A stretch of 64,000 bases of DNA, taken from Eutypella sp. D-1 (lineage: Eukaryota > Ascomycota > Sordariomycetes > Xylariales > Diatrypaceae). The DNA is taken from NCBI GenBank assembly GCA_023313575.1, contig JAJTTP010000001.1, positions 3,224,001 through 3,288,000 of the forward strand, written 5' to 3'. The translations under genes and the position numbers were made by a program. Numbering within the stretch: the stretch's first letter is position 1; every line of letters begins with the position of its first letter. Under the pieces are notes generated by a model. That model did not search any database and was not told the DNA's origin. It saw nothing but the letters and a program-made list of their open reading frames with translations. Below are positions 56,795 to 64,000 of this stretch, piece after piece.

Positions 56795-58015
56795 TGTCAC
56801 GGCACTGAAGGCTACATAAATAGAATAACGAGTCCCCTAGTATTTATGTGGATTCTCATGATGGGGAGAAAGAAATAGGAAGGTGTCGCATCTAGTATGT
56901 GGGCCTACATAGGCCCACTCTACACACCTATAAAAGGAGCACCCAGGCCTAGGTTGGGAAGATTCCCTTCTTTTCATTCCTTTTCTCCAGAGTCGTGGCA
57001 GGGCCCAAATGGCCCAAGATATCAGCCTTTTGGGGGTGCGACGGAAGGACCAGAACTGTGTTATGGAGGGCTACGTAAACAAGGAGTAGAAAATGATTTT
57101 CTAAGATACATAGATTGAACAACATAGTAGGAACCTACGGACTTCATTTAGACAGAGTAGTATATAATCCTACTGTGGTTATCCCGTTCCTGGTGGCCCT
57201 GGTGATTCTAGTGATCCTGGTGACTATAGTCATAATGAAGAAAAAATAATCACTAACTGTGGGCTAGGGGGAGCCGCCCATAAAGAGATACCCTGGTGAT
57301 TCTCAGAATCGAGGTCCATTGCTCTACTATATCGAATTGTCCCTGCTATAGCGTAGCCTTAATAAGTTAGGCTCAACTGGCCATGATAGGCCACGGTATC
57401 TATCAATTCATATGGCGTAGTAATTGGAAACCAAAGCTAGTTCCAACGTTACCTAGGTACTGGACTTCATAATAGGTTCGCAATTTTCGCTAATCCAGTG
57501 TCTAATGGAGTTAGCGCCGATTTGATCAAGCTAGTTGTCATCTAAGAAGCGTTCACAATAGGAAGCAGCTCTGATAGAGGCTGTCATCATATTAGAAGTA
57601 TCCTAAGACGGCCCCACTTTTCCGGCCACAACTCAATAGGACGGGCAACCGCGCGGCCGGGCTACCGGGCTTAGCAAACTTTAGTGCCGGGAATAAGTGG
57701 GCCATATCGGTATAAATATGGGGCGGATTGGTGAGGATGATTGTGTGTATCTGCATATTGTCATAAAATGCTTCTAGCAGTTCCGAACCCTCCAAGCATT
57801 TTACTGTAAATATCAACCCTTCCTCTCATCTTCTATTCTTGAGCCTATCCTTCTTCCTCTCAACTACAACATCAAAAACAAACCACGATCCTCTTTGTCC
57901 TATCAGAGTACCAATCATCAACAGATATCTACCTCTCACCCAAACCTATACTGCTCTACTATATACTCTAGTACAACGTTCAGCAGCACAGCAGCTCAAT
58001 TCACAACTCATAACA
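56795..58015. other. Right flank of the retrotransposon, with repeat-like segment and F-box gene promoter
   Basis: Directly after the target duplication the text TGTCACGGCACTGAAGG begins a stretch that looks like part of another, non-mutated LTR: it has a perfect 9-bp-arm inverted repeat GTGGGCCTA-CA-TAGGCCCAC (56899-56918) and a TATA-like CCTATAAAAGG at 56930-56940. No matching end is visible, so I call it only repeat-like. A frame at 56897-57118 falls inside it and is not supported. The final part, about 57800-58015, is C/T/A-rich leader sequence of the next gene. Confidence 0.45.
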
Positions 58016-59301
58016 ATGAATTCTCTTCCTGTTGAGGTGAAGGTTATGGTGGCATCCTTCGTGGGAGACGCGAGATCACTTGCCAACCTCGCTCTCGTTG
58101 ATAGGACGTTTTACGGCATCTTTAAGTCACATGAAGCCAAGTTCTGTGCCGGCCTCACTTCTTACACAGATCTCGCCTATCATGGACTGCTACCGCTCGC
58201 GATGGCTGCTCTTGACTCAGAACACCTGGGTATAAACTATACCGACCAGGACATCGCTAGGTACATCGACGAGCACTTCCCGTACGACGATTCTCTCGAC
58301 GGCGCGAACATCAGCGACTGGCAGAATATCCAAACCTGCTTGGAACTTGATGAACTCTACCTAGTCGTCAACCACTATGCGACGATTATTGAGGGAATTG
58401 TTGATCGCAGCATCGCTGAAAACCACGACAATCACCTAGCATTCAGTCAAGCGGAGGGACTTAGAGTCCGCAAAAGTCTCTACATTCTCCAGATACTCCG
58501 GAACCTCTTCCCGCCTGATTACACCATCTGCCCAGTCGGTTCTCCAGGCAGCCCGCCAGTGTGGCGAAAATTCTGGTACAATTTCGCTCCCTGGGAGCTC
58601 CAGCAGGTGCGATGCGCCCATGAACTCTTTGCTCAACACCTGATAAACGGTAAGAATTCCATCGAAAATGCTATGGCGCTATAATTTAAAGCTAATTCAT
58701 TTTAGTGATGCTCTCAGAATCAGATAGAGCCGACAAAGAGGCAGCATCTAACCCTATCCGGCGCCTATTGCAGAAGTTCATTTCAGACTGTGGGCTTCTG
58801 GGAATGTACAGCTTGGAGAATCACTCCACTGTAACAAATGCTGTCATTGAGTTCGGTGACGGGCCGGTAAACGCGATCGTAAACCTATGGTATATACACC
58901 ACGACACCATGTGGCTGCAGGCAGTCGGACCCTTCACCATCTTCAATACCCAGGATGTTATTCATCAATACCCGGAGTCGGACCCTGGACCTCGAGACGC
59001 TTGGCTACACACCCTGCTGCAGGGCTATTCCGACGACCCAATGTTCGCCCGAGGCGCCCAAGACTTCTTCAGCTGCGAAACTCATGCCATAAAAATGGGC
59101 TGGGCATTCTGGGACCGCGAGAGGCTAGATAAGATGGCGAACGGTTGTATGCCGACCACGGAAAAGATGCTTTCCGTCGGTACTTTCCGGCGAGCCAATT
59201 ACTACGTGTGCTCTGATACCAGACTGCGCAGCCTGAAGTCTAGCTGCGTCTGCCCTTGGGCACTGAACGGCGTAGACCGCATTGAATTCTTAGGGTGTTG
59301 A
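58016..59301 (+). CDS. F-box-type protein of unknown target, 2 exons
   Basis: Exons 58016-58649 and 58706-59301 join through a 56-nt GTAAGA...TTTAG intron (phase 1) to give 409 residues. The ATG at 58016 is chosen over upstream in-frame codons because the F-box starts at once: NSLPVEVKVMVASFVGDARSLANLALVDRTFYGIF (given in pieces of the family pattern LPxEV, then LANLALVDRTFY). The remaining sequence has no leucine-rich, WD or Kelch repeats that I can see; it contains acidic helices and a Cys-bearing C-terminus (SSCVCPWALNGVDRIEFLGC). Such stand-alone F-box proteins are numerous in filamentous fungi and may recruit substrates to an SCF ubiquitin ligase. The gene is intact although it lies about 1.2 kb from the RIP island. 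Confidence 0.75.
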
Positions 59302-62300
59302 GAGGAGGACGGGCCCACAAATCATACCCCCCAAAGCACCTCGCGATCTATTGAAAACCCACCCATTCACACAAACGCCCCTTCTACGTCTATACCTAAG
59401 CACACACCACCTGGATATCCACTAATTTTATGGTTATTGGACTAAGAATGATGGGGCTATTCATGAGATTACTTGGGTAAGGGAGTGTTAAGGCCCACAA
59501 TTCCATTGTTTGGACCCATTTTTGGCACTATAGCTATATCCCTCGCTGCGGGTGGCTTTGTATTTAGTTTTCTCCTTTTTCATCTCCACGTTGCTAGATA
59601 GATTCACTGATCACTGACTTTGTGGCTCGTACCTCAACCAGAATCACGAAGTCAGCGTTGTCATCCTAGTGAATAGACATTCATTCGCTTCTTTCAGTGT
59701 TCCGTGCCCTTTACAGGGAGGGCAGGTTACATCAACTATCAGCACGATATTATTATTGACAGGACAGTCTAATGCTAATATGATCTTTGATGCGATTAAA
59801 TATTAAGTGATATGTGTTTTAAAAGTAAATGTGCCTTGAAATTGTTCGTTTATTCATCCATAAGTGTAGATCAATCTTCAAATTAGAGATAGTAGGACAG
59901 TAAACATGGTAGCGGCAAGACACTCTAGCATTGCATTTATTGTCCGAGGACGCAACTGTTCACGCAAGGAAACTACGATCCGTAGATATTACTACTACTA
60001 GCTTCCATGGGTAATAACGTTGACTACACCCGCCATCGTGTCGTAGCTTTTGGAAAGCCCAAAGGGCTAGCATATGAGCCGTATTTTCAGGACTTAATTC
60101 TTCTCAAAGTATGTGGCGTTACTAGCTACAGTGACCATTGCAAATACTAGTAGACGTTTTGAATTGGGTGCCAGTGAGTATGTGAGGAAGCCATCTGCTT
60201 ATCGTACAGACTTAAGATTTTAAATGTTCATAAGCTATACAGTATCGGGCCAACTGCATCATCACAAGTTGTAAGAAGATATAGTCACACGCCCTTAGGG
60301 TGGGCTATCTGGAGCCAGGTCTGTATATAGGGGCTTCGCCCCCTATATTCGAACGGGCTATGGCATCATATGTCCAAGATGGTAGTTTTTATGGATTCAG
60401 ATGATAAAGTAGAATTATAATCTGATCGTCGATCACGTGAGGAGAGATTACTTCGTACCAATTGTTAAAGTAAACTATTGATATAATTTTGCGGAGGAAG
60501 TCTAACTGCAATCTGGCTCTTCTAACTACCTGAAGGTAGATTTACCAGTAAACCCCATTAATAACTGACTGCACCAGAGATATCAGAACCATACAGGGTG
60601 CTTTGGTGCATTGTTTTCTGTTGTAATTCATCGAGGTTGGTCACGAGGAAGTTATCATACTGACGATGATGTAGCCGGTGATAATGCCTAGTGTGACAAG
60701 GAGGGGTTATGGCTTGGATATAGGATATCAGATTCAGCTAATAATTGACTAGAGTCCTTCAAGGGTGCGATACCCTCCTATCCATCTGGGAGAGGGCCGG
60801 AGGATAGGTCTGGTATTTATATACAATCGTACGAAGTACGTATTTCAAGGAAGGTGTTATATCTCCAGTCTGTTATATCCATTCTGGCGCCCGTTGGCGC
60901 CATACATTCTTGTCTCCATTCTTGGCAGCCAACAGGTCCTTGGCAGTGCCGATCCTATATGGGGATACCCCCCCGTGTGACACCTAGCTTCAAACGGCAC
61001 CTTGTGTTTGACACTAAAACAGTAGTTACGCCAGCCCAATAATTCTTTACACTTTATAAGTCTTTGCATTACAGAACAGACTACGAATAAATGATTTGTC
61101 ATCGGATTTTTCAAGTGGCAGTTTTGTTCGGATATCTTAAAGTGGTAGGTCACAAGTTGGTCGGAGAGTGCAAGCTTGGTGTAACCTAGAACGGTCCCCC
61201 ATATATTAACGCGCGTAATCTCCATCATGCCTAAACCTAATGGCTTTGTGATATTTATTTTCTTAGGAGTAACTCACAGCAAGTTACGGTACGTCTTCCT
61301 AATCCATCCTCTTAGAGCAAGCTTCAATACCCCGTTCCACAAATAGGGATCTAAATTCACAAGCCAATAATTTCCAACAAAGCACCGGTTAAACGTGAAG
61401 CCGCATACACATAGAAGCGATGACTGGTCGAAGGGATTCATGACATGAGATCGGTTGGCGGGGTGGCAGGAAAAGAGAATGCAAGGGGCTCGCAGGATAT
61501 ATGGGATGTACGGGATAACTAATAACACCGTAACGCAATTGGGTCAAAGTTTAGAGAAGAATCTCATATCTAAATCTCCAAAGCCACATGCACTATGCAG
61601 GTGATGCACCATAACCTAGGCTGGTTCAGTGACAGCTGAGGAGAGCGCAGCTATGTGTGAGTCTACCAATAATTTACATTCGGAAACTAAGAAGCACATA
61701 CTAGGATAGTGATGCTTGGCGCTAGCCTAAACATCGCAGTATACCAGCAGACAGGCACGAGTAATATAAATCTAGCCGAATCAGACTGTTCAGTTCTTGC
61801 CGTTAATCTTCTGTTGTGTTACCAACGGTTGTAGAGGCTTAGTGGTAGCGGGGGTTGAAGATTCTCGCTAGGGGTACTTTGAAAACACATTAATGACATC
61901 TCATATCTACAATATGGGCAGTTGGTAGACATCACTCTTCCTAAGGTTCATGCAAGTTTATCAAGTGGCATATGTTTGGAAAATAATAAGCTTGGTTTGC
62001 CTAATACTTGCGGCATATATTATCACATGGGTTGATAAAAACATTGAGATTGGAACGAATATAGCTTCTTGGTGAAGTAGGTTAGCAAACTGCATAAGCT
62101 AGGAAGCGCAGCTGTCTGTGTAGAGTACCTGCCTATGTAGGAGTTTCTCCTACCCCACCATTCATTTTCTTGGCTACCCCAACTGGCCCAGATTTTCTTC
62201 CCTATCCCTTACTCGCTGCACACGAAATTAAAAGGTAGACATTGTGTTACTGGTTATTGGATGCTTCGCTATGAGGCGATAGAGTACCAGACGGCAGGCC

Positions 62301-63256
62301 AGCACAATGCTCAAGTTCAGTACCCAGTACTAGTACTTAGATATCTCATAACTTCTAATTTGTGTGTGCGCTCTAGGGCAGAAGTGGGGTATGCCAGCGG
62401 AGTCGCTGAGTAGGGATCCGTCAATCCACAGGTTTCTCAAGCAACATTTTTTTGCAAGGAAGCAAAACCAATACTAACTGCTTACAGCACAGGAAAATTT
62501 AACTTCATTGGCAAGAAAAATTGCGGTTCCTTCTTACTATGGGCTTCGGAGAAAGCCCTTGAATCAGGGCTGGGCTGAGTGGTCGGGCCTTATCTTCTCT
62601 CTCTTGTGTTTGTGTTCCCCAATGTCTTCAAGCTCCCGAACCCCCCGACTAGGGTTGGACTTACGCCTGTGTGATGGTAGACGGCCAGGACCAGACCAGG
62701 ATCCATGATCGCTATACGAGTTATGAAAGCTTATATTGCTATCCAGGATTTCGAAGATGAACACATAAATAGCAAAGTATACTCTCAAGATCGGTCGTCT
62801 ACGCAAGTAAGGAGATGTCATAAATGATAACAACTGATCTAGGGTTGGTACGTGGGCTCTGCAATGACCCATGAGCTACCTATGTAGGGGCAGGGGAATT
62901 TAGAGTGACCAGAATGAATTTATCCAATCAGAATTCTGGAAAGTGCGTCTTAAAGACCACAAACGGAAATATCTTTACTTTAGCGCCGAAATCACGACCG
63001 CTAACAGCGCACCTCTCCAGGATTCAGGTCTACCTTCCAAATCCACGAGATATCATAGGTATGTCTTTGATCTATCAAGCTGTCTCGGGAGTCTGGGGAA
63101 TGTGGAGTCGACGGTCTATATATCTGACGCAATTCATCTCACTCCCGAGGTCGTCGCGGAAACTCTTATGAGGTCTTAGAGGATCGGATGACGACCGTCG
63201 GAGGTGTTCGTGCACTTGGTTAAGTCCTTATTTTCTATCTTAACCAGGCACCTTGG
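59302..63256. other. Gene-free 4-kb stretch with one GAA-loop-type hairpin
   Basis: No open frame here shows a motif or plausible exon structure. Near 60324-60348 the text ATATAGGGGC-TTC-GCCCCCTATAT makes a strong hairpin with one bulged C, the reverse-oriented counterpart of the GGGC-GAA-GCCC hairpins at 50066 and in the LTRs. Frames at 62905-63179 overlap in two phases and carry no recognised domain. The stretch is probably decayed repeat or regulatory DNA. Confidence 0.5.
60324..60348. repeat. GC hairpin with TTC loop
   Basis: Arms ATATAGGGGC and GCCCCCTATAT (one extra C) around TTC. See the other GAA/TTC-loop hairpins in this window. Confidence 0.7.
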
Positions 63257-63528
63257 TACGGAGGTTGCGGTCAAAAGTCGGTAGCCTCTTGGCTTTGAAG
63301 CCACAGTACGGACTGGCTTAAGCGTTTCACTGTATTTATTGGACCTTCTATACAGTAGCGATACTTTAGCGGCTTCCAGTGTTTGCTTTACTGGAGCGTG
63401 CGCTAAAAGTACCGCTAACGTAAATATTTTTTAAGGGATATTATCTAGATACTGTACGTTACTGTGGCTTTTAGTAGACTGTGGCTCGGATGCCAAGAGG
63501 CTACCGACTTTTGACCGCAACCTCCGTA
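63257..63528. mobile_element. MITE-like element with 36-bp perfect terminal inverted repeats
   Basis: The 36 bases at 63257-63292 (from TACGGAGGTTGCGGTC to GTAGCCTCTTGG) recur as a perfect inverted copy at 63493-63528. After a short mismatch the match resumes with AGCCACAGT on the left and ACTGTGGCT on the right, so the arms reach about 50 bp. The outermost TA on each side could be the target duplication of a Tc1/mariner-type element. The 272-bp length and lack of any open frame fit a non-autonomous miniature element. The arms are perfectly matched, so the insertion is likely recent and has escaped RIP. Confidence 0.88.
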
Positions 63529-64000
63529 GGTACCTATTAAGTAGAAGCTAGGCTACCAGGTAGGCGGGGTAAGTGCGTAAATGCGGTACTGTGCTCACCA
63601 TCGCCACCGCCACGCGACGCATGGGCTGCCTGTCGTTTAGCTGCGTTTCCGTCCACATTCGGCCCATAGATGCGTCTGCAGCGGCCCATACTACCTTATT
63701 TAACGGGAGGGTGTAACCAGCGACTTGAGCTAGGTATTGAGAAACCCAGCCTGATAATCTGGTTTACGCCCAGTTTAGCTGCTCGAGTGACTTGTCACAA
63801 TTGCCATTGGTTCAGAGACTCGAGTTAGCAGCATACAGCCTAAGTGCAGTCTATTGTTCACCGACTGGGACACCTTATTGGTGAGCCATTAGGTGGGCTG
63901 CAGAATTCGGGACATCAATAGCTAGAGGCCGTTGTGTAACGTACGACGAGCCTCGACTCCCCATCCTGTTTACGAAGACAGCCCATTGTATACAGTCTTG
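63529..64000. other. Right end of window, no gene seen
   Basis: No supported open frame or motif in the final 470 nt. Confidence 0.5.

Overview
The window is a 64 kb piece of a filamentous ascomycete (Pezizomycotina) genome. Genes are spliced, with short GT-AG introns of roughly 50-110 nt. There is a Zn(II)2Cys6 regulator, a GT90/CAP10-type enzyme and an EFM3/FAM86-type methyltransferase. A transposon island shows the signature of repeat-induced point mutation (RIP). No bacterial-style operons, CRISPR arrays, rRNA or convincing tRNA genes were seen. I rebuilt gene models by joining exons in frame across introns. At least one gene (the RidA-type gene at 36.3-37.0 kb) consists of exons too short to appear as long open frames.

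Layout. 0-7 kb: the 5' part of an acetoacetate-decarboxylase-like gene, a gene-poor stretch, a 2-oxoglutarate/Fe(II) dioxygenase-like gene, and a coiled-coil protein with a proline-rich PPPPY tail. 7.7-12.8 kb: a secreted arylsulfatase, a short-chain dehydrogenase, and a small gene holding only the N-terminal repeat region of a cullin. 13.4-20.8 kb: a Zn2Cys6 transcription factor, a PdxA-family dehydrogenase and a divergently transcribed major facilitator transporter, which look like a small catabolic module. 21.4-26.6 kb: an EFM3/FAM86-type protein-lysine methyltransferase and a GT90 glycosyltransferase. 27.5-35.6 kb: a candidate small secreted cysteine-rich protein, a SprT-like metallopeptidase, a Ser/Thr/Pro-rich unknown, a transglutaminase-fold-like Cys-His-Asp protein, and a basic low-complexity protein. 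36.3-48.6 kb: a RidA/YjgF protein in five exons, a secreted M28 peptidase (glutamate carboxypeptidase II-like), a D-lactate dehydrogenase-type 2-hydroxyacid dehydrogenase, an FAD monooxygenase with a C-terminal DUF6314-like region, and an O-methyltransferase whose first splice does not close in frame.

From about 48.6 kb the window becomes gene-poor and repeat-rich. Its centrepiece is a complete but heavily RIP-degraded LTR retrotransposon at 50486-56789. It has two 199-bp LTRs with TGTTGG...CCAACA ends and a 5-bp target duplication ATGAA. The interior is extremely AT-rich. A spliced F-box-type gene follows at 58.0-59.3 kb. The remaining 4.7 kb has no recognisable gene but holds a 272-bp MITE-like element with 36-bp perfect terminal inverted repeats at 63257-63528.

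No single spectacular new system is evident. The best leads are the PdxA/transporter/regulator module in a kingdom that makes vitamin B6 another way, the stand-alone cullin N-terminus, the cytosolic Cys-His-Asp protein, and the LTR element whose RIP boundary runs through the middle of both LTRs.
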